Assembly: GCA_022414725.1 (NCBI GenBank)
Contig: CM039463.1
Location: forward strand, 86,649,703 to 86,713,702
Length of the DNA stretch: 64,000 nt
Direction: 5' to 3'
Source: Microglena sp. YARC
Taxonomy: Eukaryota; Chlorophyta; Chlorophyceae; Chlamydomonadales; Chlamydomonadaceae
Shown here: positions 1-10,520 of the stretch, piece after piece
Layout: every line of letters begins with the position of its first letter
Position numbering within the stretch: the stretch's first letter is position 1
The notes under the pieces: generated by a model
The model's database searches: none
What the model was told of the DNA's origin: nothing
Seen by the model: the letters and a program-made list of their open reading frames with translations, nothing else
Made by a program: the position numbers and the translations under genes

Positions 1-660
1 GGGCCACGAAGAGCGGTAGGGTGCAATGGGTTGGGAACGAGCGCGGGTGCAGAAGCAGCTCGGGATTCCAGTCGACGGAGGAACTAGATCGGAAGGGATG
101 GAACAGTCAAGACTGGGAACTCATGAGCTCAAGAATCGAATATTTGAATGCGGAACACAACCGAGAGCCCACCTTCGCAGACCATCAAAATGGCAGGACG
201 AAGACATAGAGAAAGACAGGACAAAAAATGAAAACTGAGGGGAAGACAGGACATCCTGTTTTCTTGAGTCGATTTTTTTCGAGATGCGCGTTACAGCAAC
301 TACGGCGATGATGTAAGACAGCGCGAATTGCTTAGCTCAAGACTGGACAGCTGAAAGGTTAGTCGTAGAGGGGAGGATTGAGAATATTGGTTTCGCGCAG
401 ACCAGTGAGCCTCTGGTTGCAGGTAGGTGGTTTAGGAGTTGACGGAATGTCAAAAATGATGGGGGTATCCCCGTATGCGGAGATTGGCTTGGCCTCGCAG
501 TGAGCCTTTGCCGCGTAGCGTATATGTGGTCGCTTTTTTAGTGCCGGGACCCGACCTTGTTGTCGTTTTGACCGCTTCCCTCTGTATTTTTGACAGCTAC
601 TCCGGGTGCGTCAAAAACCTTGCCCCATTACATATAAACTGGGGGCAACATGAAATACAC
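1..660. other. No supported gene; left edge of window
   Basis: I see no coding exon, RNA gene or mobile element here that I can defend. The short open frames lack recognisable domains. Because atpG runs leftward on the minus strand and its last visible exon ends with a donor at 921, this stretch should be intron or may hold a downstream atpG exon that I did not recognise. The expected coiled-coil C-terminal half of subunit b' is not visible in any frame. Confidence 0.4.
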
Positions 661-915
661 TCACACAAAAAAATGAAACAAATACATACTCAGCAAATAA
701 ATGAATGAATAATAATAGAAACACTCACAACATAATACAAACTCACAAAAAAAAAAAATGAAACAAACTCACCAAATAAATGAATAAAAGAAATGCAAAC
801 TCACCAAACAAATGAATAAATAATAAAAGAAAGACACACTCACCAAATAAATAATAAATAAATACACAAACCACAAAGTGAATAAAATAAATACACACCC
901 ACACAAAAAATGCAC
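661..915. repeat. A-rich CACTCACAAA/AAATGAAT low-complexity tract
   Basis: Degenerate tandem copies of an A-rich motif built from actcacaaa and aaatgaat. It directly follows the donor of atpG exon 4 on the minus strand, so it lies in the next intron. Several copies carry an actcac string, which on the minus strand reads as the donor GTGAGT. The array may have grown from the splice-donor end of exon 4. Confidence 0.6.
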
Positions 916-921
916 ACTCAC

Positions 922-1057
922 CAGTGGAGTCCTTGACGGAGCCCAACTTGTCGCGGATGGCAGCGTCACGGTCGTCCAGCACCTTTCCAACGGGGGTGAA
1001 CCAGGTCTTCTCAAGGAACACCATGAGCAGAAGGAACTGGCCGGCCATGATGGGACC
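922..1057 (-). CDS. atpG: atpG exon 4: membrane anchor and start of stalk
   Basis: A 136-bp exon with acceptor ccatacag and donor GTGAGT (from 921). It encodes GPIMAGQFLLLMVFLEKTWF and then TPVGKVLDDRDAAIRDKLGS, VKDST. It carries the single transmembrane helix of b' and the conserved DxRD motif at the start of the peripheral stalk. It ends in phase 1, so another coding exon must lie to the left. Confidence 0.85.
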
Positions 1058-4000
1058 CTGTATGGGGAGGGGGGCAGTGTGTGCGTTTGTGGGTGGTGGG
1101 GTGGTGGGGTGATGGTGGTGGTGGGGTGGGGTGGGGGGGGTACAGGCATTTGATACTTGATAGTGGTGAGGTGAGCTCATCTCCAGGAACACCATAAGCA
1201 GGAGGAACTGGCCGGCCATGATGGGACCCTGTATGGGCGGAGGGGTGGGGGAGGGGTTGTGTGAGTGGTGGTTTTTGTGTTGGTGTTGGTGGTTTTATGC
1301 AGTGTTGGGCTGTTGTGGTAGTGGTCGGTGTAATTAGTTAGCATGCAATACTCCACCATAACAAAAGGAACACCATGGGGAGGAGGAACTGGCCTGCCTT
1401 GATGGGAACCTGCATAGGAGGGGGGGTGGGATGTTGTGTTGGTGGTGGGTTTTATGTTGGTGCTGGTGGTTTTATGCAGTGTTGTAGGGCTGTTGTGGTA
1501 GGGGTCGGTGTAATTAGTTAGCATGCAATACTCCACCAGAACAAAAGGAACACCATAGGGAGGAGGAACTGGCCTGGCTTGATGGGGAACCTGCATGGGG
1601 GTGGGGGTGGGGGTGGGGGGGGAGTTGGGACAAGCCATTGAGGTTAGATAGTGGTGAGGGAGCTAATTTCCAGGAACACCATGAGGAGGGGGGGACTGGC
1701 CAGCCATGATGAGCATCTGCAGGGGGGGGGGGAGAAGGGAAACAAACAACGTAATGGTTGTGTACTCAATCAGATACTACAGGAATCTAGAAGCTGGCAG
1801 TGATAAACTACAACAATACCACCACCACCAATACCACCACCACCAATTTGAATCAAACAACCAATACCAGCACCACCAATACCAATACCAACACCAATAT
1901 CAGCACCACCGATACCAACATCAATACCACCAACACCAATACTTACCGCCAAGTAAAACCTCTCTGTCCCTATGCCCCTTCCTGCCCCCCCCCCCCCCCC
2001 CCCCCCCCCTCTCCCACACCCACACATATCACCACCACCGAACACACCCTCACCCTCACAACCCCACTCTCCATTCTGTCCAGACTTCAGCTGAAGTCGA
2101 AAATATTTCCTACCTCCATAAACCCATGTCCCCCCCCCCCCCCCCCACCACACACACCACACACAACCTCACTCTCCGTTCTATCATCCAGTCTAACGGT
2201 CAAGTTGAAGTCAAAAATGTTTCCAACCTCTGTAACCTCATGCCCCTTCCCCACCCACGCCCACACAACACGAATCTCCATTCTATCGTCCAGACTTCCA
2301 GTCAAGTCCAGTCGAAACTATTTCCAACCTCAGTAACCCCATGCCCCCCCAACCCACCCCCACCCACGCCCACACAACACAAATCCCTATTCTATCATCC
2401 AGACTTCCAGTCAAGTCAAGTCGAAAATATTTCCAACCTCAGTAACCCCATGCCCCCCCCCCCCCCCCCACAACCCCAGTCTCCATTATATCATCCAGAC
2501 TTACAGTCAAGTTGAAGTCAAAAATCTTTCCAACCTCTGTAAGCATCATACAAATACAAGAGTGAAACTGGTTAGGCATCGTAAATGTGTGAACATGTGT
2601 GAATCTGGCCAGGCATCGTAAATGTGTGAATATGTGTAAGTGTGAGAACATGTGTGAAACTGGTTAGGGATCGTAGATGTGTGAACAAGAGTGAATGTGC
2701 AAACGTGTGGAAAACTGGTCAGGCATCAAAAATGTGCAAATATAAGTAAATGTGTGTAGATGTGGGAAACTGGCCAGGCATCTTAAATGTGTGAATATGT
2801 GTGAATGTGTGAACATGTGTGACATCATGAATATGTGTGGTCAGGCATCTTAAATGTGTAAACATGGTCAGGCGCATCATTTTCACATATTGATTTGAAA
2901 GCTAGGGACATACAACAAGAAGTACTGGCGGAGAGAGTTGGTATTAAAAGAGACTGTAACACAACAAGTCCTATGCAGCGTCGCAAGCGACGCGGAAAAT
3001 TGGCGGGGTGTCTAGGCAACGGAATGAAAGGTGGCAACAGAAATGGAGCTGAACGAAGCCAGTCGGTTTTGAGACAGTTGGCTGAGGTGTCAGGCTTCAA
3101 TTTTTTTTTGGGGGGGGGGGGGGGGGGGGGGGGGGGTCAAACGGACAAAGTTTCTGGTAACCGAAAAGAAAAGCAATGCTCATACATAGTTTGGGCTTGA
3201 ACTACGTACAAGTATTGGAACAGTTAACATCTCAGGGAGCTGGTCATCTCACTGTCAGTACTCTCACATCCCCCCCCCCAAACACTCACCCCACCCCCAC
3301 CCACACATATATATACCCTTATTTACTACAATCCCTTTTGCCCCCCCCCCCCCCCCCCATCGACCCACCCACACACACATAAACCCCTTCATATACTCCA
3401 TATTGCTGTTCCTATACCCCCTTTTTGACCCCCACCCACACATCTGCACACCCATTCCCCTCCCCCCTTGCAAGTTAATCCCCCTCCCTCCTGACTCAGC
3501 TACATATTTAGCCCCTGAAGGAGATAGTGGGAAATGCACAACATCAGTACACCACCACACCATACAACATCAGTACACCACCACACCATACAACACCAGT
3601 ACACCACCACACCATACAACACCAGTACACCACCACACCATACAACACCAGTACACCACCACACCATACAACACCAGTACACCACCACACCATACAACAC
3701 CAGTACACCACCACACCATACAACACCACACCATACAACACCAGTACACCACCACACCATACAACATCAGTACACCACCACACCATACAACATCAGTACA
3801 CCACCACACCATACAACACCAGTACACCACCACACCATACAACACCAGTACACCACCACACCATACAACACCAGTACACCACCACACCATACAACACCAG
3901 TACACCACCACACCATACAACACCAGTACACCACCACACCATACAACACCAGTACACCACCACACCATACAACACCAGTACACCACCACACCATACAACA

Positions 4001-7000
4001 CCAGTACACCACCACACCATACAACACCAGTACACCACCACACCATACAACACCAGTACACCACCACACCATACAACACCAGAACACCACCACACCGTAC
4101 AACACCAGAACACCACCACACCGTACAACACCAGTACACCACCACACTATACAACACCAGTACACCACCACACCATACAACACCAGTACACCACCACACC
4201 ATACAACATCAGTACACCACCACACCATACAACACCAGTACACCACCACACCATACAACACCAGTACACCACCACACCATACAACATCAGTACACCACCA
4301 CACCATACAACACCAGTACAACACCACACCATACAACACCAGTACACCACCACACCATACAACACCAGTACACCACCACACCATACAACACCAGTACACC
4401 ACCACACCATACAACACCAGTACAACCACCACACCATACAACACCAGTACACCACCACACCATACAACACCAGTACACCACCACACCATACAACACCAGT
4501 ACACCACCACACCATACAACACCAGTACACCACCACACCATACAACATCAGTACACCACCACACCATACAACACCAGTACACCACCACACCATACAACAC
4601 CAGTACACACCACACCATACAACACCAGTACAACACCATACAACACCAGTACACCACCACACCATACAACAACACCACACCACACCAGTACACTACCGCA
4701 ACACAAGTGCACCACCACAACACACCACACCAGTGCACCACACTACGCCAGTATACCAGCACATACACCAGCAAAGGAGGGGACGGCCATGATCAAGTTA
4801 GCAGCGGTACACCACACCACACCAGTACACCACACCACACAACACCAGCACACGCACCAGCAAAGGAGGGGGCGGCCATGATCAAGTTGGCAGCGGTACA
4901 CCACGCCACACCAGCGGTACAACACACCACACCAGTACACCACACAACACCAGCACACGCACCAGCAAAGGAGGGGGCGGCCATGATCAAGTTAGCAGCG
5001 GTCAGGATGGTGGCAGGGCGGACCATGGCAGCAATGTCAACCTTTGCATCCTGAAGATACGAGATATAAGATATAAGATATAAGAAAGGGGCAGCCTTTC
5101 AATTATAGGTGGGCACTTAGCGCAGCGAGGGGTGGGGGGTGGGGGGAGAAGGGGGCGTGGGGCCGTGTGTGTAGGGTGGGGAGAAGGGGGGAGAAGAGGG
5201 GGGGAGAAGGGAAACAATCGATGTAATGGTTGTGTGAACAATCAGATACTACAGCGATGTCCACCTTGGCATCCTGAAGTCCAGTGCCTCGTATGTAATC
5301 AGTAGTCAGTGTGAGGGGTCAAGTTTGGTGCGGCGCGAGGTTTAGGGGTGGGAGGTGTAGGGGGTGGGAGGTGTAGGGGGTGGGAGGTGTAGGGGGAGTA
5401 GGGGTGGAAGGTGTAGGGGTGGGAGGTGTAGGGGTGGGAGGTGTAGGGGGAGTAGGGTGGAAGGTGTGGGGGGAGTAGGGGTGGGAGGTGTAGGGGGAGT
5501 AGGGGTGCGAGGTGTAGGGGGAGTAGGGGTGCGAGGTGTAGGGGGAGTAGGGGTGCAAGGTGTAGGGGGTGTAGGGGTGCGAGGAGTTGGGATACGAGGT
5601 GCAGGGGTGCAGGGTGTAGGGGTGTAAGGGTGAGAGGTGCAGAAGTGTGGGGTGCAGGAATGCGTGGTGTAGGGGTGGGAGGTGTAGGGGGTGCAAGGTG
5701 TAGGGGGTGCGAGGTGTAGGGGGAGTAGGGGTGCAAGGTGTAGGGGGAGTAGGGGTGCGAGGTGTAGGGGAAGTAGGGGTGCGAGGTGTAGGGGGAGTAG
5801 GGTGCGAGGTGTAGGGGGAGTAGGGAGTGCGAGGTGTAGGGGGAGTAGGGGTGCAAGGTGTAGGGGTGTAGGGGGTGCGAGGTGTAGGGGGAGTAGGGGT
5901 GCGAGGTGTAGGGGGAGTAGGGGTGCAAGGTGTAGGGGGAGTAGGGGTGCGAGGTGTAGGGGGAGTAGGGGTGCAAGGTGTTGGGGTGTAGGGGGTGCGA
6001 GGTGTAGGGGGAGTTGGGGTGCAAGGTGTAGGGGGAGTAGGGGTGCGAGGTGTAGGGGAGTAGGGGTGCAAGGTGTAGGGGGAGTAGGGGTGCGAGGTGT
6101 AGGGGGAGTAGGGGTGGGAGGTGTAGGGGAAGAAGGAATGCAAGGTGTAAGGGGTGTAAGGGTGCGAGGAGTTGGGATGCGAGGTGTAGGGGGTGCGAGG
6201 GTGTAGGGGGAGTAGGGGTGCAAGGTGAAGGGGGAGTAGGGGTGCGAGGTGTAGGGGGAGTAGGGGTGCGAGGTGTAGGGGGAGTAGAGGTGCAAGGTGT
6301 AGGGGTGTAGGGGTGCGGGGTGTAGGGGGTGCGAGGTGTAGGGGGAGTAGGGGTGCAAGGTGTAGGGGGAGTAGGGGTGCGAGGTGTAGGGGGAGTAGGG
6401 GTGGGAGGTGTAGGGGAAGAAGGAATGCAAGGTGTAGGGGGTGTCAGGGTGCGAGGAGTTGGGATGCGAGGTGTAGGGGGTGCGAGGTGTAGGGGGAGTA
6501 GGGGTGCGAGGTGTAGGGGGAGTAGGGGTGGGAGGTGTAGGGGGAGTAGGGGTGCAAGGTGTAGGGGGAGTAGGGGTGGGAGGTGTAGGGAAGAAGGAAT
6601 GCAAGGTGTAGGGGGAGTAGGGGTGCGAGGTGTAGGGGGAGTAGGGGTGGGAGGTGTAGGGGAAGAAGGAATGCAAGGTGTAGGGGGTGTAAGGGTGCGA
6701 GGAGTTGGGATGCGAGGGTGTAGGGGGTGCGAGGTGTAGGGGGAGTAGGGGTGCAAGGTGAAGGGGGAGTAGGGGTGCGAGGTGTAGGGGGAGTAGGGGT
6801 GCGAGGTGTAGGGGGAGTAGGGGTGCAAGGTGTAGGGGGAGTAGGGGTGCGAGGTGTAAGGGGGAGTAGGGGTGCAAGGTGTAGGGGGAGTAGGGGTGCG
6901 AGGTGTAGGGGGAGTAGGGGTGGGAGGTGTAGGGGAAGAAGGGAATGCAAGGTGTAGGGGGTGTCAGGGTGCGAGAGTTGGGATGCGAGGTGTAGGGGGT

Positions 7001-8074
7001 GCGAGTGTAGGGGAGTAGGGGTGCGAGGTGTAGGGGGAGTAGGGGTGGGAGGTGTAGGGGGAGTAGGGGTGCGAGGTGTAGGGGGAGTAGGGGTGGGAGG
7101 TGTAGGGGAAGAAGGAATGCAAGGTGTAGGGGGTGTAAGGGTGCGAGGAGTTGGGATGCGAGGTGTAGGGGTGCAGGGTGTAGGGGTGTCAGGGTGAGAG
7201 GTGCAGAAGTGTGGGTGCAGGAATGCGTGGTGTAGGGGTGGGAGGTGTAGGCGTGCAGGGTCGAGGGGTGTGGGGATGCGAGGTGTGGGGGTATAGGGGG
7301 GTGAGATGTCGGGGGTGTAAGGGCGTGAGGTGTGGAGGGGGGGGGTACAAGGTGTAGGGGTGAGAGATGTAGGGGTGGGGGTGAGGTCCATTGCCCTTTG
7401 ACCATGAAGGACAGGTGGAGGCCATGGAGGTGTCGGAGGCACTCAAGATGAGGCCGCATGCAAGGATTCGAGTGTCGGAAATCGGATGCATGCTCTCATA
7501 GGTGAACTCTAACTTGTGTCGTCGTCGTCGCCGGGAGATACAGGCGCCTTCCCAAGCCAAGTTTGACCATGTGACCCGCACCATGCGTAAGGGACGGGGG
7601 GAATTTAGGGGGTTCGTCATCGTCGCAGGTCTCTAACTCGCAGATGGCTGCCAGTCTCCGTAGCAATACACCACAGACACAACTTGTCTCCACGGATATT
7701 CTCGTTCATTCGACGGTTGCCCTAACGACCCAACTTGCTACTTCCGGCAATTCCAATCCTCGATGTGCGAATTGCGGCCTTTTTTAAACCTTTGGGCAGC
7801 CCTCACGCATGCCCAGCTCTGGGTAGTGGTCCGCACCAACTAGCGATGGACACAGAGGTGGGATGCGCACGGCTACTAAAAGCTGCGCGACGATCTCTAA
7901 TCTACGCAAGTGCCATGGTGGGTCTCAGTCGATCAGAATGGGGTCCCTGTGTTGCGAGTATCTTGCCTTGGCAGCCTGGGGCCGAACAGCCCGGACGCGG
8001 ACGGTCCTGGGAGCGACAGCCTTGGCAGCAGCGAAAGTAGGCCTGTTGGCACGGGCAAGAGTGGAGAAGGCCAT
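922..8074 (-). CDS. atpG: Nuclear gene for chloroplast ATP synthase CF0 subunit b' (subunit II), 5' part
   Basis: Subunit b' is half of the peripheral stalk that holds CF1 to the thylakoid CF0 sector. Four exons on the minus strand join in phase: 8074-7967 (phase 0), 5050-4963 (ends phase 1), 2536-2505 (phase 0), 1057-922 (ends phase 1). The product reads: transit peptide of 36 residues rich in Ala, Arg and Val; a hydrophobic thylakoid-transfer segment ending in a PSFA cleavage motif; mature start EVGKIFDFNLT; then a membrane helix AGQFLLLMVFLE, followed by FTPVGKVLDDRDAAI and KLGSVKDSTG. These blocks match the family signature (FDFNLT, then hydrophobic anchor, then DxRD and SVKD). Introns are 2.9, 2.4 and 1.4 kb and are mostly minisatellite. 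The C-terminal coiled coil lies off the left edge. An in-frame upstream ATG at 8131 exists; I prefer 8074 because the transit-like composition starts there. Confidence 0.85.
1181..1721 (-). repeat. Four decayed tandem copies of the 5' half of atpG exon 4 with its acceptor
   Basis: Segments at about 1181-1228, 1366-1410, 1546-1590 and 1670-1721 repeat the start of exon 4 (acceptor cag, then codons like GPIMAGQFLLLMVF) on the same strand. The copy at 1181-1228 keeps the acceptor and reads GPIMAGQFLLLMVFLE without change. The 1366 and 1546 copies sit in a unit of about 180 bp that also includes identical intron sequence (ttagcatgcaatactccacc). They lie upstream of the true exon in transcript order, inside intron 3. 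Confidence 0.75.
1801..1962. repeat. CAATACCAC/CACCAATAC microsatellite-like tract
   Basis: Imperfect short tandem repeats of accaccaatacc type inside atpG intron 3. They are followed by a long C run at 1983-2009 and further C runs at 2131-2145 and 2454-2469. The composition alone explains the His/Gln-rich open frames read across it. Confidence 0.7.
2086..2440 (-). repeat. Four decayed tandem copies of atpG micro-exon 3
   Basis: Copies at about 2086-2116, 2196-2231, 2299-2331 and 2409-2440 repeat the micro-exon with its flanking acceptor, at a period of about 105-115 bp. Each begins like AGGTTGGAAA and reads VGNIFDF or a decayed form. The 2196-2231 copy keeps a ttacag acceptor and reads EVGNIFDFNLT, with GTTAGA in the donor position. 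The true exon at 2505-2536 is the outermost copy on the 5' side of the transcript. Confidence 0.75.
2505..2536 (-). CDS. atpG: atpG exon 3: 32-bp micro-exon, mature N-terminus
   Basis: A 32-bp micro-exon with acceptor ttacag and donor GTAAGT. Together with one base from exon 2 it encodes EVGKIFDFNLT, the conserved start of mature subunit b'. It is the best preserved of five tandem copies of the same segment at 2086-2536; only this copy keeps a clean acceptor, the correct frame and a consensus donor. Confidence 0.8.
2549..2870. repeat. Imperfect repeats of GTGTGAA-containing unit
   Basis: Five or so degenerate copies of a unit built from aaatgtgtgaatatgtgtg, separated by actggtcaggcatc. All lie in atpG intron 2, next to exon 3. 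No coding sense is visible. Confidence 0.65.
3106..3137. repeat. Long G homopolymer tract
   Basis: A run of about 27 G following nine T in atpG intron 2. Several C runs (3270-3280, 3343-3358) follow. Such tracts can be length-variable and may be mis-sequenced. Confidence 0.8.
3535..4690. repeat. 26-bp minisatellite array in atpG intron 2
   Basis: About 44 near-perfect copies of a 26-bp unit (accagtacaccaccacacca plus tacaac) with a few single-base variants (cagaac, catcag, ccgtac) and a few shortened units. Since 26 is not a multiple of three and the unit has no stop in any frame, long open frames appear on both strands; they are artefacts. The array abuts the copied exon-2 segments at 4760 onward. 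Confidence 0.95.
4760..4905 (-). repeat. Two decayed copies of the 3' half of atpG exon 2 with its donor
   Basis: Segments at about 4761-4806 and 4857-4900 repeat the last part of exon 2 (codons ANLIMAAPSFAG) plus the donor. The nearer copy keeps GTGCGTG at the donor position and the farther has GTGTATG. The spacers are short pieces of the neighbouring 26-bp array type. They lie downstream of the true exon in transcript order, so each offers a decoy donor. Confidence 0.75.
4963..5050 (-). CDS. atpG: atpG exon 2: thylakoid-transfer domain
   Basis: An 88-bp exon with acceptor cttcag (ending 5051) and donor GTGCGT (from 4962). It encodes DAKVDIAAMVRPATILTAAN and then LIMAAPSFA, a basic-then-hydrophobic segment with an A-x-A-like processing site, typical of the lumenal transfer domain that precedes mature b'. 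The last base joins exon 3 to make the Glu codon of the mature start. Confidence 0.8.
5248..5275 (-). repeat. Copy of the 5' end of atpG exon 2 with its acceptor
   Basis: On the minus strand an acceptor cttcag is followed by GATGCCAAGGTGGACATCGC, which repeats the first eight codons of exon 2 (DAKVDIA) with silent changes. It lies upstream of the true exon in intron 1. Exon 2 therefore has copies on both sides, each holding its own nearest splice junction. Confidence 0.7.
5340..7385. repeat. 24-bp G-rich minisatellite array in atpG intron 1
   Basis: About 80 copies of a 24-bp unit (ggtgtagggggagtaggggt plus gcga) and shorter variants. The plus strand carries runs of four or five G every 6-12 bases, so it could form G-quadruplexes; this is the template strand of atpG, and the pre-mRNA would be C-rich. 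Because 24 is a multiple of three, one frame reads an eight-residue repeat on each strand; I treat these as artefacts. A higher-order unit marked by gaagaaggaatgcaaggtgt recurs near 6130, 6420, 6590, 6660, 6935 and 7105. Confidence 0.95.
7967..8074 (-). CDS. atpG: atpG exon 1: chloroplast transit peptide
   Basis: It encodes 36 residues beginning MAFSTLARANRP and ending RPQAAK. It is rich in Ala, Arg, Val and Thr with no acidic residue, as expected of an algal transit peptide. The exon ends AAG followed by GCAAGA, which fits the consensus of a GC-AG intron donor; no GT donor gives an in-phase join to exon 2. The acceptor is at 5051-5053. Confidence 0.7.
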
Positions 8075-8131
8075 ACTGGAGACGATTGTTGTAAAGTGCG
8101 TAACCGAGACGGAAGGTGATGAAGTAATCAT

Positions 8132-10315
8132 CCCTAGCCGTGAATTGTGAGGCTGTACACAGGCAGTAGCAGTACACGTGATCTAGAGGACGAGCTGATG
8201 TCCGATCAACTGACGCCCTTCGGCACTTCAGCACTTGAGGTTTCCCAACCGTATTTTTAAGATGGGCGCCTGGAGGCGCGTCCCGAATGAAATTCTCTGG
8301 TAAATAATTAATTAATTGAATTGAATGTGTAAATTGAATTGAATCGATGGATGGATGCTTCGATCGGATTTTGTACGTTAGTACAGGCGAGGACGAAGTA
8401 AGCAGAAAGGTTTTTTATTTTTAATAGTATTGAACGTGCCCGTGCGATCCTCCAATTCAATTACGTAGATCAGGCATATTTTAAGGATTTTGATGCACCA
8501 AGTGACCAAAACTGAGACCAATCAGAGGTATGGTTGACGTTAGTGGTTGTTTGCAAAGAATTGTTACCATCGACGGTACTTGTCGTTGATACGTGAAGAA
8601 CTGTCTGTCTGTGTGTGAACCTATGCCATCCAGGGTACTACTTTTGGCCAAATTGACCAGCGCTTAAGCGCACAGCTCCAAAATAAAACTGCGCGGTGAG
8701 CTCACAGCCCCCCAAAACTACAGCGCGGTGAAAAAAAAGCACTCGAGAAACTGCGTCGAATCGCATAGGCTGACGCTCGGTACACGGTATACAAGACAGT
8801 TAAGCCGACTATGGAGACAGCATCCAGGCAGAGGCAAAGCGTGGTCGCATGCCCCCCCCCACCCCCTACCTGCCGGCCATCACATGCGCCCCGGCCTGTC
8901 CCACCCCTTCAACCAGCTTCCTTCTCGGTTCGATTCCACGCGGGCAACAACGAACGAGAGCAAATGAGCAAAAGGCGAGTGCAAACAAGGAACGTGGAAC
9001 GGGAGGCCAGAGGACATTCATCATGAGGAGGAGGAGCGCGGAGGAGGAGCGAGGAGGAGCAGCAGGCGATAGAGGAGGATTGGGAGGAGGACTGCACAGG
9101 GGAAAAGGAGTAGTTTAGAAACTTGAAGTTTTCAGCAATTCGGCAGGTTTGACTACTCGACTGGTCGATTCAGAAGCAAACAAACTTTCGTTTGGTGCGG
9201 GGGGAGGAGACTTTCAGATTAGAGCAGTGACGAAATGGCGACAGCAGGGGCGGGGCGGGGCTGGGGCAGGGGCGGGGCTTAGGAGCGTTAGCGCTGAATG
9301 ATCCCTCGAGAAGGGATGAGGGAATTGAAGACGTTAGAACTGCTTCCACAGAGCCTACAGGTTCAATTATCAGGATGTCTGTTCGGTTGTTTCTGTTAGT
9401 GTTCAAATTCGACGGTCTGAGAGTCCCCCTACCTGGCAGCTTCCATGGCGATAACCGATGGTCATTGGCTGTCACACAATTTAAATCCCAGAGGGCAATC
9501 CAGCCCTTGAGTCACTCAATGACTCACACTCAAAAAATGAGAAAGCGCAAAATGAGAAAGCGCAAAAATGGGACAGCGGTTTCTGCGCTTTCTCTGAGTG
9601 AGTGAAAATAGGAAAGCGCTGTAATATTCAAAAAAGCAGCGCGCTCCGCGCACAGGGGTTGATAAAAACTGCGCGAAACGCGCAGATGGGCTCAAAAAGG
9701 CAGCGCGGGTCGCGCTCGCCGCGCGCGCTTAGTAGTACCCTGATGCCATGACGGTACTTGCCCTTCGTGCGTAAAGGTCTGAGCTGGGCGGCCACGCTTG
9801 CGGCAGTTGGCTCCACGTCTCCTGTCCGCCAGACCGCCTCCGATCTGGGTCTGTGCCCAAGAAACAAGGTCGGCTGACACGCCAAACAGTTGAGTGGACG
9901 CATAAAAGGTATTAAAGGTGCATGTGGATATCTTTTTGGAGCTGGCGGTTGGAATTCGATTGGGGTCCGTCAAAAACTTTGTACCGTATGTAACCAAGTT
10001 CAAGTTCAATCTCAAGTCACAACTATAGAACAAAGTTGTTTGAAACTTGACTGTTCGAGAAAGAGAGAGATTTTTTTAATATTCGAGGTTGGGCAAGGCT
10101 TTTCAAGCTGGGTCGTTCAGGAAGTCCAACAACAACCCTGCGTCGGACACGCCTTCGGAGGGTCTGTTGCGTCACAGGCCTTAAAATGGGGAGGGTTCGT
10201 TTACCAGAAGGAAGAGTTCAAGAGTCCCTTGCGTTGTTGGACGTGAGCTATACAAGTGTTGCTTCTCATTGGTTCCGAATTGGTTGGTCTCTTTGGTTGC
10301 GTCTCAATGGTTGAC
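8132..10315. other. Gene-free stretch upstream of atpG
   Basis: I find no supported gene. The part just right of 8131 should hold the atpG promoter and 5' UTR, but no clear TATA box stands out. Local patterns are AATTAATTGAATTGAAT repeats at 8305-8345, GGGGCGGGGC boxes at 9245-9285, a direct repeat aaatgagaaagcgc at 9535-9567, and dense GCGC palindromes at 9640-9730. Confidence 0.5.
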
Positions 10316-10478
10316 TGGTTGCATTTGGTTGACATGTTGCATTCGGTTGACAGGTTGCATTCGGTTGACAAGTTGCATCCGATTGATAGGTTGCATTCGG
10401 TTGACAGGTTGCATTCGGTTGACAGGTTGCATTCGGTTGACAGGTTGCATTCGGTTGACTGGTTGCATTCGGTTAACA
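10316..10478. repeat. 18-bp minisatellite
   Basis: Nine tandem copies of ggttgcattcggttgaca with few variants. The unit is a multiple of three, giving open frames with six-residue repeats on both strands (LHSVDR). It lies just left of the LINE-A target site and is not part of that element. Confidence 0.9.
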
Positions 10479-10520
10479 GTTCGCATGTGCAACCATTGAG
10501 GCGCAACCAATTATAATAGC

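Noticed and set aside
878..1153. Plus-strand frame across atpG exon 4
   Set aside because: It is the antisense of a recognisable exon with correct splice sites on the minus strand.
3403..5054. Very long open frames of His/Thr/Pro or Val/Trp/Cys repeats on both strands
   Set aside because: They are read from a 26-bp repeat that lacks stops in all frames; all three phases are open, which is not how a gene behaves, and the region is an intron of atpG.
3535..7385. Possible CRISPR arrays
   Set aside because: The 24- and 26-bp units are contiguous without unique spacers, there are no cas genes, and the genome is eukaryotic.
5299..7459. Frames of up to 705 codons reading Pro/Thr/His/Leu repeats, and Arg/Gly repeats on the other strand
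   Set aside because: They come from the 24-bp G-rich array within intron 1 of atpG; there is no non-repetitive domain at either end.
7189..7620. Coding frame as an alternative first exon of atpG
   Set aside because: The part outside the array has no transit-peptide character and no donor in phase with exon 2; the exon at 7967-8074 fits in both respects.
8728..9605. Several short frames upstream of atpG
   Set aside because: No domain, no splice-site support and composition driven by GC-rich or purine-rich tracts.
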